Source of the DNA: Deltaproteobacteria bacterium
GTDB lineage: Bacteria > Myxococcota_A > UBA9042 > PHBI01
Assembly: GCA_011526585.1 (NCBI GenBank)
Contig: WYBB01000235.1
Coordinates: 1 to 55,834 of the forward strand
Reading direction: 5' to 3'
DNA: 55,834 nt
The first letter of the stretch is position 1. Every line of letters starts with the position of its first letter. A program made the translations under genes and the position numbers. This document shows, piece after piece, positions 17,441 through 29,900 of this stretch. The notes below the pieces were generated by a model. That model saw nothing but the letters and a program-made list of their open reading frames with translations, did not search any database and was not told where the DNA came from.

Positions 17441-17696
17441 CGGCGCGAAGCTACCACCTTCTCGGGGTCGAGCCAGAAGCCGAACGTGAACGTGCGGGCG
17501 GCACGTCCCGATTCCGCGCTCAGCCAAGCCGCCCGCGCCCGCCCGCGCTCCATGCCGCTTGACAGGCCCGCGCGCCGCATTGCAACGTGCGCCCCGGGGG
17601 CCCGAGAAAGCGGCCTGATCCAGCCCCGTTTCACGATCTCATGCGCGGGCGGCCTGCCGCTCAGGCCTTCCGCGACCTCGCGCCGAGGAGCTCCTC

Positions 17697-18659
17697 ATGT
17701 CGACGCACGCCTCGCGGAGCGCCCGCTCCCGAAACCTCATCCGGAGCACGAGCGTCGCGGCACTCATCGTCGCCGCCCTCGGCGCTTCGGCCTTCGCCGC
17801 GCCGCCCTCACGGCCCGACAAGCTCGACGGCTCGCTCGACGCCGCCGTGCCGGCGCGCTTCGTCATGGGCATCAAGTTCGGCGGCGGCGGTGCCCTCTGG
17901 AGCGAGCCCGACGGCACCGTGCTCGGCGTCGACGGCAGCGGCGCCGAGTTCACGCTGCCGATCTTCGAGGAGACGCGCGCCGGCTACACCATGTCCGCCG
18001 GCTTCTTCCTGCAGGGGATCTTCTACGAGCACCTCGGGATCGAGCTCGGCTTCCACTTCGTGCAGCACACCCTGCTCGAGGAGATCGAGTGGACCTACAC
18101 CGAGCAGCGCGGCAACCAGATCACCACCTTCGAGGCCGACTCCGACCAGGAGCTGTCCTGGACCGCCTTCCACCTGCCGATCCTGATCAAGGCCGTCGTC
18201 AACGCCGGCAAGACGCGCGTCTCCCTCGGCGTCGGCCCGGAGTTCTCGTTCACGAGCTGGTCGCGCGCGAGCTTCGCCATCACCAAGGGCGGCCTCTCGA
18301 GCACGACCCCCGACGACCCCAACGACAACACCTTCCCCTTCCGCGAATGCTACGACGGCAAGCTACGCCTGCCCGGCACGCGCTGCGACTTCTCGCGCGT
18401 CGGCACCAAGGAGGAGGACAGCGTCTACCTCGCCGTCGTCTTCGGCATCGAGATCACCGCCGGCGACTTCCTCGTGCCGATCGACATCCACTGGTCGTAC
18501 AACTTCAGCCAGCCCAAAGACTACCTCCAGCGCGCCGTCATCGATCCCAACGAGCTCCCGAGCCAGGCCAACCCCGATGCGCGCCCGCGCGGCCTCGACC
18601 TCAAGACGCGCGACTCGATGTACGGAGGTCTGCGCGTCGGCCTCGCCTACCAGTTCTGA
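17697..18659 (+). CDS. Outer-membrane beta-barrel protein
   Basis: A 320-residue exported protein. The signal peptide ends near AFAAPPS (about residue 35). The rest is alternating beta-strand sequence rich in Gly and aromatics, and it ends in YQF, the terminal Phe expected for barrels inserted by BAM. A loop contains two cysteines (REC...TRC) that may pair. GAGGAG sits just before the ATG. The next gene, an OmpA-family protein, starts 24 bp downstream and is likely co-transcribed. No specific substrate can be assigned. Confidence 0.72.
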   Translation: MSTHASRSARSRNLIRSTSVAALIVAALGASAFAAPPSRPDKLDGSLDAAVPARFVMGIKFGGGGALWSEPDGTVLGVDGSGAEFTLPIFEETRAGYTMSAGFFLQGIFYEHLGIELGFHFVQHTLLEEIEWTYTEQRGNQITTFEADSDQELSWTAFHLPILIKAVVNAGKTRVSLGVGPEFSFTSWSRASFAITKGGLSSTTPDDPNDNTFPFRECYDGKLRLPGTRCDFSRVGTKEEDSVYLAVVFGIEITAGDFLVPIDIHWSYNFSQPKDYLQRAVIDPNELPSQANPDARPRGLDLKTRDSMYGGLRVGLAYQF

Positions 18660-18683
18660 CGACCGGCCCCGGAGGACCCTCCC

Positions 18684-20693
<2,010 letters not shown>

Positions 20694-20714
20694 GGGCGGT
20701 CCTCGGGCCCGCCC
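20694..20714 (+). terminator. Possible terminator hairpin after the OmpA gene
   Basis: A 6-bp inverted repeat (GGGCGG and CCGCCC, 9-nt loop) begins one base after the stop codon. No U-tract follows, so it may instead be a chance GC palindrome. Confidence 0.25.
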
Positions 20715-20747
20715 GTGTAAACACCGCTTGCGCGCGTGCCAATTCTC

Positions 20748-20767
20748 CTTACGTCGGTGTGCGTAAG
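20748..20767. promoter_or_regulatory. Inverted repeat upstream of a sigma-54-like promoter
   Basis: CTTACG and CGTAAG are separated by 8 nt. The centre lies about 60 bp before the start predicted from the sigma-54-like site at 20793, a plausible activator-binding position. The role is inferred from location only. Confidence 0.3.
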
Positions 20768-20792
20768 TGGCCGAAAACAGGTCATTCGATCT

Positions 20793-20807
20793 CGGCATGC
20801 ACCTTGC
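20793..20807 (+). promoter_or_regulatory. Candidate sigma-54 promoter for the lipoprotein at 20845
   Basis: CGGCATGCACCTTGC matches the -24/-12 consensus (TGGCAC-N5-TTGC) except for the first base and the sixth. The invariant GG and GC are 10 nt apart as required. Transcription would start near 20819, about 26 nt before the ATG at 20845. Confidence 0.5.
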
Positions 20808-20844
20808 GCTGAGCCCGGTCCGGACACTCTGCCGGAGCCTGCTC

Positions 20845-22221
20845 ATGCGCCTCACCCACGCCGTCACGACCCTCGCCGCCTGCTGCACCTTCGCGCTCGC
20901 CTGCCTCTCCGATGGCAGCGTCGCGGGCGACGACACCTCACCCGTGCCCACGCCGGACATCGCCGTCGCCGAGACCTCGGCGCCCGACACCAGTGTGCCC
21001 GCGCCGGACACCGCCACCCACCCGCCGGAGACGAGCGCGCCGGACGTGCAGACCACGCCGGAGACCAGCGCGCCCGCCGAGACCAGCGCGCCCGGCGAGA
21101 CCAGCGTCGCCCCGTTCGTCGTGCACGAGTGGGGCACCTTCACCTCGGTGCAGGACACGAAGGGGCGGTCGCAGCCCGGCCTGCACCACGAGGACGAGGA
21201 GCTGCCGGCGTTCGTGCACCGCCGCGACCTCGGGCCCAACGCCTACTTCGAGGAGCTGCCCGAAGAGCCGCTCCAGCAGCTCGAGACCCCGGTGATCTAC
21301 TTCCACTCCGACCGGGCGCGCGAGGTCGTCGTCGAGGTCGACTTCCCCGAGGGGATCATCAGCCAGTGGTATCCGGACGCGACCGACTACGCGCCCTTGC
21401 CCTACGAGATGTCCGCCATCGCCAACGGCACGATGCGCTGGGACCTCTCGGTCGATCCCGCGATCGATCCGGCGAGCTTCCTCGCCGTCTCGCCCGAGGA
21501 GATCTGGGCGCCGTCGCGCAACGTCGCCTCGACCCCGGTGCGCTACGTGAACGGCGCCTTCCAGGAACACGAGCAGTTCATCTTCTATCGGGGCCTCGGC
21601 AACTTCGAGCTGCCGGTGCGCACCAGCGCCGCCGAAGGTGACCGTGTGCGCATCGCCAACGACTCCGACGACGACCTCGCCGCGGTGGTGATCCTCAACC
21701 GCACGGCCGACGGCGGCGCGGTGCGCGTGCTCGGCTCGCTCGCCGCGCGCGACAGCGTGGCGGTCCCGATCCCGTGCGCGCTCGAGCCGATCGACGCCTA
21801 CGTCGCCAAGGCCCACGCGGCGCTGGTCGCCGCTGTCGTCGCGACCGGCCTCTACGAGGACGAGGCGGTCGCGATGGTCGACACCTGGACCCGCAGCTGG
21901 TTCGGCAACGTCGGCGTGCGCGTGCTCTACCTCGTGCCGCCGAGCTGGACCGATCGCCTGCTGCCGATCCGCATCACGCCGGCTCCCGACGAGCTGGTGC
22001 GCACCCTCGTCGGTCGCATCGAGGTGCTCACCTCGCTGGACGAGACCGAGACCCGGGACCGCATCGAGAAGCTCGGCGACGCGCCGACCTGGCAGGAGGT
22101 CGAGGCGACGATCGACGAGCTCGGCCGCTTCGCCGAGCCGCGCATCCGCCAGGCGATCGAGGCGCACGGCACGAGCCCCGCGGGCGCCTGGCTCCTCGAC
22201 GCCGCGCACCAACGTCCGTGA
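20845..22221 (+). CDS. Large lipoprotein with HEWGTFTSVQ motif
   Basis: A 458-residue predicted lipoprotein. The signal sequence ends in LACLS (lipobox cysteine near residue 20). Residues 30-90 are a Pro/Thr/Ser/Glu linker with repeated TSAP units. The folded part opens with VHEWGTFTSVQDTKG, a motif I associate with uncharacterised proteins of large-genome bacteria. Otherwise it is mixed beta sequence with a helical C-terminus. The ATG at 20845 has CGGAG upstream and starts the signal peptide; a start 26 codons earlier would precede it with non-signal sequence. Function unknown. It appears to be under a sigma-54-like promoter. Confidence 0.75.
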   Translation: MRLTHAVTTLAACCTFALACLSDGSVAGDDTSPVPTPDIAVAETSAPDTSVPAPDTATHPPETSAPDVQTTPETSAPAETSAPGETSVAPFVVHEWGTFTSVQDTKGRSQPGLHHEDEELPAFVHRRDLGPNAYFEELPEEPLQQLETPVIYFHSDRAREVVVEVDFPEGIISQWYPDATDYAPLPYEMSAIANGTMRWDLSVDPAIDPASFLAVSPEEIWAPSRNVASTPVRYVNGAFQEHEQFIFYRGLGNFELPVRTSAAEGDRVRIANDSDDDLAAVVILNRTADGGAVRVLGSLAARDSVAVPIPCALEPIDAYVAKAHAALVAAVVATGLYEDEAVAMVDTWTRSWFGNVGVRVLYLVPPSWTDRLLPIRITPAPDELVRTLVGRIEVLTSLDETETRDRIEKLGDAPTWQEVEATIDELGRFAEPRIRQAIEAHGTSPAGAWLLDAAHQRP

Positions 22222-22290
22222 TCCACCCTCGCCGCCGGATCGCGCTCGCGCGCTCGTGCGGCTCGCCTCCACCTGATGTGACACGTCCTG

Positions 22291-23286
22291 CTACGGCGCG
22301 TCGGAGCACGCGTCGCCGCTGCAGGACATGGCGCAGGTCGCGGTCTTGGCGCAGGCGCGTCGGCAGTCGCCGCCCGAGCAGGTCAGGCGACAGGTGCTCT
22401 TGCCCTCGCAGCCCTGAAAGCAGTCGCCGCCCGCGCAGGTGAAGTGGCAGGTCGCGCCGTCGGCGCACTCCTGACGGCAGCCGCCGCCCGAGCAGGTCGC
22501 CTTGCAGGTCTGGCCCGGCTCGCAGCGCACCTTGCAGTCGCCCTCGGTGCAGGATGTGCGCGTCGCCGACTTCTTCGCGTCGTCGTCGTCATCATCGTCG
22601 TGGTCGAAGTCGAAGTCGAAGTCGAAGTCGAGGTCCTTGTCGGACAGCGCCTTCAACACGATCTCCGGCACGTCGATCCCGCCGCCGAGCGGGAACTCGA
22701 GGTCACCGATCTTGACCTTGCCGTCCTTGATCTCGATCGCGTCGACCCCGTGCAGGCGCCGCTTCTCGATCGCGCGCTTGATGCGGTCGCCGAGCTCGGT
22801 GAGGCGTGACCTGAGCGCCTGCGAGAGCGGGCCGTGCTCATCGGCGAGCAGGTGCAGCTTGTCGCGGCTGATCGCGATCCCGGGCGCGAAGATCCCGTCC
22901 TCGGTGATCATCAGGCCCGGCGCGAAGATCCCTTCGTCGGTGATACGGATCTCGAGCTCACGCTCGAGCTCGGCTGCAAAGGGCGGCACGGGCGGAACGG
23001 GCGGCACGGGCGGAATGGGTGGAACGGGAGGCACCCGCTCCATGGGCCCGACTGGACCGACCGGCCCGACCGGACCCACCGGCCCGACCGGACCCACCGG
23101 CCCGCCGAGCTCCGCCGGCTCACCCGCGACATCCTCGCGTGGCTCGCCCGGCGATGGCGTCGGCGCCGCCGGATCCGAGACGACCGGGATCGGCGCTTCG
23201 CCCCCGGCCGGCTCGCCCGGACCGCCGCAGGCGGCGAGCAAGAGCCCCGCGAAGAACATGACCGAAGGAGACTTCACCTTGCGCAT
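22291..23286 (-). CDS. Lipoprotein with collagen-like, Pro-rich, Asp-rich and Cys-rich segments
   Basis: A 331-residue predicted lipoprotein, lipobox LAAC near residue 20. In order: an acidic linker; a GPV triplet run (GPVGPV..., about residues 62-80) resembling collagen-like repeats; a VPPIPPVPP polyproline run (about 84-102); a charged middle domain (about 105-220); an Asp/Phe then poly-Asp run (DFDFDFD, DDDDDDD); and five cysteine-rich units of the form CxGGxCxxxC / GxTCxxxC to the end. It starts 15 nt after the stop of the short upstream gene, so the two form an operon under the sigma-54 promoter at 23638. Probably a surface-exposed structural or metal-binding protein; no family recognised. 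Confidence 0.78.
   Translation of the reverse strand: MRKVKSPSVMFFAGLLLAACGGPGEPAGGEAPIPVVSDPAAPTPSPGEPREDVAGEPAELGGPVGPVGPVGPVGPVGPVGPMERVPPVPPIPPVPPVPPVPPFAAELERELEIRITDEGIFAPGLMITEDGIFAPGIAISRDKLHLLADEHGPLSQALRSRLTELGDRIKRAIEKRRLHGVDAIEIKDGKVKIGDLEFPLGGGIDVPEIVLKALSDKDLDFDFDFDFDHDDDDDDDAKKSATRTSCTEGDCKVRCEPGQTCKATCSGGGCRQECADGATCHFTCAGGDCFQGCEGKSTCRLTCSGGDCRRACAKTATCAMSCSGDACSDAP
22985..23105 (-). repeat. In-frame low-complexity repeats (PPV and GPV triplets)
   Basis: Two adjacent tandem arrays within the lipoprotein gene: roughly 9-bp units coding Pro-Pro-Val/Ile, and 9- to 18-bp units coding Gly-Pro-Val. Near-identical 18-bp copies suggest recent slippage and possible length variation between strains. 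Confidence 0.75.
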
Positions 23287-23301
23287 CGCACGCTCTCGGT
23301 A

Positions 23302-23574
23302 TCAGAGGGGACCGCTCGACGGAACCTCGGCCGGCTTGGCCGGCACGCGCAGGACGAGGTCCGGCGGGCAGGGGCAGCGCTCGGCCGCGCTGACGTCGAT
23401 GCGCTCGAGCGCGCCCCGATCGCGCACGGCGACGTCGCTCGCGCGGCTCGGCTCGCGGCCGCTGTCGAGGAGCGCCAGCGCCGGCGCGACGAGCGAGAGC
23501 ACGGCCACGAGCAGGACCACGAAGAAGCCGAAGCGCTCGGCAAGGGTCGGACGGAGACGGGCCAGGTCGAACAT
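23302..23574 (-). CDS. Small single-pass membrane protein
   Basis: A 90-residue protein with one strong hydrophobic segment (residues 15-36) and a charged tail ending in a CPCPP element and a Pro-rich end. The ATG at 23574 is preferred: GGAGGT lies 5 nt upstream, whereas the longer frame starts without a site. It lies 15 bp before the collagen-like lipoprotein gene and behind the sigma-54 promoter at 23638. Family unknown. It may anchor or assist the lipoprotein. Confidence 0.68.
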   Translation of the reverse strand: MFDLARLRPTLAERFGFFVVLLVAVLSLVAPALALLDSGREPSRASDVAVRDRGALERIDVSAAERCPCPPDLVLRVPAKPAEVPSSGPL

Positions 23575-23637
23575 CGCTACCTCCACGTTCATCAGGCGCT
23601 CACGGCGGGGGAGACCCGCGCGCCGCAGGGTCCCAAC

Positions 23638-23652
23638 GCAAGTCCCGGGCCA
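23638..23652 (-). promoter_or_regulatory. Sigma-54 promoter of the collagen-like lipoprotein operon
   Basis: On the minus strand TGGCCCGGGACTTGC fits TGGCAC-N5-TTGC with one mismatch. The GG and GC are correctly spaced. The predicted start is near 23626, about 52 nt before the ATG at 23574. Confidence 0.6.
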
Positions 23653-23719
23653 ACCCGCCAGTCCGCATGAAACAAGGCGCCGAGCCATCTCGCCCGGCGC
23701 CGGCGCGCCGTCCGGACCT

Positions 23720-23739
23720 GTCCGCGGACGTCCGCGGAC
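23720..23739. promoter_or_regulatory. Tandem palindromic operator or enhancer (2 x GTCCGCGGAC)
   Basis: Two adjacent perfect 10-bp palindromes GTCCGCGGAC, with a related GTCCGGAC at 23710-23717. They lie about 94-113 bp upstream of the start predicted for the divergent sigma-54 promoter, the usual distance for an activator site, and about 41 bp before the FHA activator gene. Binding by that activator is inferred. Confidence 0.5.
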
Positions 23740-23780
23740 ACACGCACCACACGCCCCGACGGATCTGATAACGTCGGCCC

Positions 23781-25115
<1,335 letters not shown>

Positions 25116-25164
25116 GCGCCCGGCGGCGTCGCCAGCGCGTCCGGCGCGACCGCGAGCGGCCCCC

Positions 25165-26895
25165 TCACTCACTCCCCGCGCGGATCTCCGGCCCGGTCGC
25201 GCTCAGCTCGGGCGGCGCGCCGTAGTAGACGATCTCGCCGGTGCCGTCGTTGCGCGCGTCGAGCCGCGCGCGCGCGTGCACGAACACGTCGCTCGATCCC
25301 GAGGCGGCGATCGAGACCTCCTCGCCGACGAGCGCGCGCGCGTCGAGGCGTGAGGCCCCGCCGGCGCGGATCTCGTGGTGCGTCACTTCGCCGCTGAGCG
25401 TCGCCTCGCTCGACCCGCGCAGCGACGTCACCACGCTCGGTCCCCGCACCTCGAGGCGCAGACGCGCCGATCCCGACAGCGCCAGCGACAGCTCCTCGCC
25501 GCCGAGCGGCGCCTGCCCCTCGACGGTGGCCAGCCCCGACACCTTGATCGTCTTCCAGGTCGGGGCGGTGACGTCGATCACCAACGCCTCGTCGCTGGTC
25601 GTCGGCGCGGCGATCGCCAGGGTCAGGCGGCCGTCCTCGATCTCCTGCGTGACGCGCATCGGATCGCCGGCGATCGCGATGCCGCGCTCCTCGCCCACGC
25701 GCAGGCGCACGGTCGCCGCCGCGCCGCGCACGATCAGGTGCTCGTAGCTCGCCTTCGCCACCTGCTCCCACGCCGCGCCCGCGCTCGGCGCGCGCTCCTG
25801 GTCGGCCGACACCGCCGACGCCGCCACCGCGATCGCGCCGAGCGTCGCCGCCGCGCTCACCCCGAGCGCCCACAGGCGCGAGCGCTTGCGCTTCGCCGCG
25901 CGCAGCGGTGCGAGGTCGGCGGGGCGCTCCTCGGCGATCGCCGCGAGCCGCTCGGCGACCTCCTCGGCCGAGCCCGGCCGCTCTTCGGGCGCCTTCGCGA
26001 GCAGGCGCCCGACCAGCGTGAGCAACGCCGCCGGCACCTGTGCGTCGCCGACCTTCGCCGGCAATGGCGGCGCCGGCTTGAGCAGGTGATCGACGTAGAG
26101 CTCGGCCCGCGCGTCGCTCGCGAAGAGCGGCGCGCCGGTGACCATCTCGAAGAGCACGCAGCCCAGGGCATAGAGATCGGTTCGCGGGCCGACATCGCCA
26201 CCGCTCACCTGCTCGGGCGCCATGTAGGCGGGCGTGCCCAGCGCGACCCCCTGCAGGGTCAGCGTATCCGTGTCGCCGCCCGCGAGATCCTTGGCGACGC
26301 CGAAGTCCATCACCTTGACGGTCGGCCCGTCGCGGCCGGCCACGCACATCACGTTGGCCGGCTTGAGGTCGCGGTGCACGATCCCGGCCGCCGCCGCTTC
26401 GCCGAGCGCGCGCGCGATCGCCGCGCCGATGCGCGCGGCCTCCTTCGGCGCCACCGGCCCGCGCGCGATGCGCTCGCGCAAGGTCTCGCCCTCGAGGTAC
26501 TCCATCGCGATGAACGGCGTGCGCGTCTCGTCGTCGACGCCGAAGTCGATGATCCTCACGACGTGCTCGGAGCCGAGCCGCGTCGCCGCGCGCGCCTCGC
26601 GGTAGAAGCGCCGGACCTGCACGCGGTCGCGGGCATGATCGGGGTGCAGGAGCTTCAGCGCCACCTCGCGCCCGATGCTGAGCTGGGTCGCCAGGTAGAC
26701 GCGCCCCGAGCCACCGCGGCCGAGCGGCCGCTCGACGCGGAAGCGCCCGGCGATCACGCGGCCGATCGCCTCGTCGGCCACGCGGTCGCGCTCGAAGTCG
26801 GCGCGCACCGTCGGCACGCGATCGGTCGGGCAGACATCGGCGTCGGTGCGCAGCTCGCACATCGGGCAGAAACGACTCGGCGTCGGCGCGCTCAT
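25165..26895 (-). CDS. Ser/Thr protein kinase fused to a periplasmic GIN (DUF2807) domain
   Basis: A 576-residue kinase. A short Cys ribbon (FCPMCE...VCPTD) opens it. The kinase domain (about 48-305) has GRGGSGRVY, the ATP lysine in VALKLL, HRDLKPANVM, DFGVAK and GTPAYMAPEQ, so it looks active. A membrane helix (about 335-358) follows. The extracytoplasmic part (about 370-576) is a Gly/Ser-rich beta-helix-like domain ending EIVYYGAPPEL, matching the GIN/DUF2807 head domain in pattern. It probably senses an envelope signal outside and phosphorylates targets inside. It is divergent from the giant Ig-repeat lipoprotein gene and convergent with the FHA activator. Confidence 0.9.
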   Translation of the reverse strand: MSAPTPSRFCPMCELRTDADVCPTDRVPTVRADFERDRVADEAIGRVIAGRFRVERPLGRGGSGRVYLATQLSIGREVALKLLHPDHARDRVQVRRFYREARAATRLGSEHVVRIIDFGVDDETRTPFIAMEYLEGETLRERIARGPVAPKEAARIGAAIARALGEAAAAGIVHRDLKPANVMCVAGRDGPTVKVMDFGVAKDLAGGDTDTLTLQGVALGTPAYMAPEQVSGGDVGPRTDLYALGCVLFEMVTGAPLFASDARAELYVDHLLKPAPPLPAKVGDAQVPAALLTLVGRLLAKAPEERPGSAEEVAERLAAIAEERPADLAPLRAAKRKRSRLWALGVSAAATLGAIAVAASAVSADQERAPSAGAAWEQVAKASYEHLIVRGAAATVRLRVGEERGIAIAGDPMRVTQEIEDGRLTLAIAAPTTSDEALVIDVTAPTWKTIKVSGLATVEGQAPLGGEELSLALSGSARLRLEVRGPSVVTSLRGSSEATLSGEVTHHEIRAGGASRLDARALVGEEVSIAASGSSDVFVHARARLDARNDGTGEIVYYGAPPELSATGPEIRAGSE

Positions 26896-26928
26896 CGCGC
26901 CGCCACGATAGCGCAAAGCCGGCGAGGG

Positions 26929-26957
26929 TTGTTCCGTTCCGCGGCACCGCCTATAAG
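26929..26957 (+). promoter_or_regulatory. Candidate sigma-70-type promoter of the Ig-repeat lipoprotein gene
   Basis: TTGTTC (26929-26934) and TATAAG (26952-26957) are 17 nt apart. The -10 matches consensus in 5 of 6 bases, the -35 in 3 of 6. It sits 26 nt before the ATG, which has an AGGGGGGA ribosome-binding site. Confidence 0.42.
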
Positions 26958-26982
26958 TGTAGGCCAGACAAGGGGGGATCTG

Positions 26983-29900
26983 ATGACGATCGCATTCCGC
27001 GCCGCGGGCGGGCTCCTCGCCCTGTGCGTCACGATGGCCGGCTGCCCTGACGCCTCCAAGAAGCCGCTCGGGGACGTGTGCTCGGACGACGGCGACTGCG
27101 CCTCGGGCTTCTGTGGGGGCGGCGTCTGCCTCGACCCCGACGGCGACGAGGACGGCGACACGCTCACCAACCGCTTCGAGCGCGAGATCGGCTCGGGCCC
27201 CTCCGACCCGGACAGCGACGCCGACGCGATCCCCGATCGCGACGAGGTCGGCTCGGATCTCGCGGTCGTCGACAGCGATGGCGACGGCCGCCCCGACATC
27301 GTCGAGAGCCTCGTCGCCGACGCCGACGGCGACTGCATCCCCGATCAGCTCGATGCGCAGGACGACGTGCCCGACGCCGATCGCGCCGTCATGGTCCCGC
27401 GCACCTGCCTGCTCGTCGGTGTCTGTGACGCCGGCCGCGGCGCGCTCGACGTGCGCTGCGACGACAGTGGTCCGTCCTGCGTCTACGACGCCGTGCCGGG
27501 CTGGGAGGCCGAGGAGTCGACCTGCGACGGCCTCGACAACGACTGTGACGGCGAGACCGACGAGGGCCAGCCCGACCTCGACGCCGACGGGATCGCGGAC
27601 TGCGTCGACGCCGATCGCGACGGCGACGTCATCGACGACGAGGTCGACGTCTGCCCGGCGACCGCCGATCCCGACCAGCACGACGGTGATGGCGATGGGC
27701 TCGGCGACGCCTGCGATCCCCCCAACGACCCGAGCCTGAGCGCGACCGATCCCGTCTCGCCCGCCGCGACGCGCAGCCTTCGCGTCGCGGGCACGGCCGA
27801 TCCCGGCGCCGCGGTGACGATCGCCGCGGACGCGGCCTGCGCCTCGCCGCTGGGCGAGGGGGATGCGGACGAGAGCGGCGCTTTCGCGATCGCGATCACC
27901 CTCCCGGACGAGCTCGCCGACGGCCCGATCGCGCTCTTCGCCGTCGCCGAGAACATGGCCGATCTCGCCTCGGCCTGCGTCGGCGGGCTCGACTACACGC
28001 TCGACACCACGGCGCCTGCGGTCGCCGTCTTCGTCGCCAGCGCTCCGCCCTCGCCCGCGAGCGACCCGTCACCCCGCCTGAGCGGCACCGCCGAGGCCGA
28101 CGCCGAGGTCACGCTCTTCTCGGACGCGGCCTGCGACGCGCTCCTCGTCACGACGGCGGCCGACGCCGCGGGCGCCTTCAGCGCCGCGATCGACGTCGCG
28201 GCCAACGCCGTCACCGAGGTCTTCGCCGTCGTCACCGATCGGGCCGGCAACGCCTCCCCGTGTGCGCCGCTCACGAGCTATCGCCACGATGACATCGCCC
28301 CCGCGCCCCCGACCGGCGTGCTCACCCCCGCGAGCCCATCGAACGGCCCCACCACCATCGCCGTCGGCGGTTGCGTCGAGGCCGGCGCCGAGGTGCTCGT
28401 CTACTTCGATGCGAGCTGCGCGGGCGATGCGGTCGCCACCCAGCCCGTCGCCGCCGGCGCGTTCTGCGAGTCGGGCGTGGGTTATGCCCACGGCATCGAG
28501 GTGCCCGCCGATCGCGCGACCCCCGTCGCCATCGCCGCGCGCGACGCGGTCGGTCTCACCTCGGCGTGCGTCGACCTCGGCGACTACGTGCACGACAGCG
28601 TCGCTCCGGGCGCGCCGACCTTCGACACGATCGAGCCCGGCCCGATCGGCACCACGCGCGACGTCACCGTGCACCTCACCGCCGAGCCGGCGAGCGTGGT
28701 CGAGCTCTTCGCCACCGCCTGCGAGGACGCGCCGCTCGGCACCGCCACCGCCGACGATCAGGGCGCGGTGACGATCGCCGTGAGCGTCGCCGCCAACGCG
28801 ACGACGACCTTGTCCGCGCGCGCGATCGACCTCGCCGGCAACGCCTCGGCCTGCGTCGAGCTCGTCGTCTACACCCACGACGACATCGCCCCGGAGGCGC
28901 CGTCGCTCGACGCGATCCTGCCCGGGCTCGTCGGCGCGAGCCTCGTCGTCACCCTCGTCGGCGCGGCCGAAGCCGGTGCGACGATCGTCGTGCACGCCGC
29001 CGCCGCCTGCGACGGCGAGCCCTTCGGCGAGGCGGCGGTCGATCCCGACGGCGCCTGGCAGGTCGAGGGCCTCGTCGCCGCCAACACGACGACGACGTTC
29101 TCGGCGCGCGTCATCGACGCCGCCGAAAACGCCAGCGCGTGCGAGACCTTCGCGCTCGCCTATCGCCACGACGATCTCGCGCCGGACGCGCCGATCGCCC
29201 GCTTCGATCCGCTCTCGCCGAGCTCCGACCCGAGCCCCGATCTCGTCGTCTGCGCGGCGCCCGGCGACGCGGTCGTGCTCTACGCCGACGCGAGCTGCGA
29301 GACGGTCGTGGTCGAGGACGACGCCGCGCCCGCGGACGCCGACGCGCTCCTCGCCGCGTGCGCGACCGGGGGCGGCGTGCGCTTCCCGGCCGTCGCCGTG
29401 GCCGCCAACGCCAGCACCTCGTTGTGGGTGATCGCGCGCGACACCGCCGGCAACGCCTCGGCGTGCGGCGCGGTCGGCGCCTACCGCCACGACGACCTCC
29501 CGCCGGATCCGCCGGCGCTCACGGCGCTCGAGCCAGGACCCGTCGGCGCCACCGCACCGACCCTCGAGGGCACCGGCGAGGCCGGCGCGAGCCTCGCGCT
29601 GCACGGCGCGGCGGGCTGTAGCGGCGCGGCGCTCGTCGAGCTCGTCGTCGACGCTCCAGGCACCTGGAGCGCGAGCCCCACGGTCGGCGAGGGCGCGCAC
29701 ACCTTCTACGGAGTCCTGCGCGACGCGGCCGGCAACACCTCGAGCTGCGTGTCGCTCGCGAGCTACACCCGCGACAGCACGCCGCCCGTCGCGCCGGCCT
29801 TCTCCGGCAAGACGCCGCCGAGCTCGCCGTCGTCGGCGACGACGCTGCAGATCCGCGGCACGGTCGACGCGGCCGAGCTCAACCGCGGCTCGCAGGTCGA

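Noticed and set aside
23673..23687. Second sigma-54-like match on the minus strand (TGGCTCGGCGCCTTG)
   Set aside because: The TTG is shifted by one base so GG and GC are not correctly spaced. The match at 23638 is better.
25375..26982. Upstream part of the giant lipoprotein frame
   Set aside because: It runs antisense to the kinase gene and lacks coding character; the lipoprotein signal begins at 26983.
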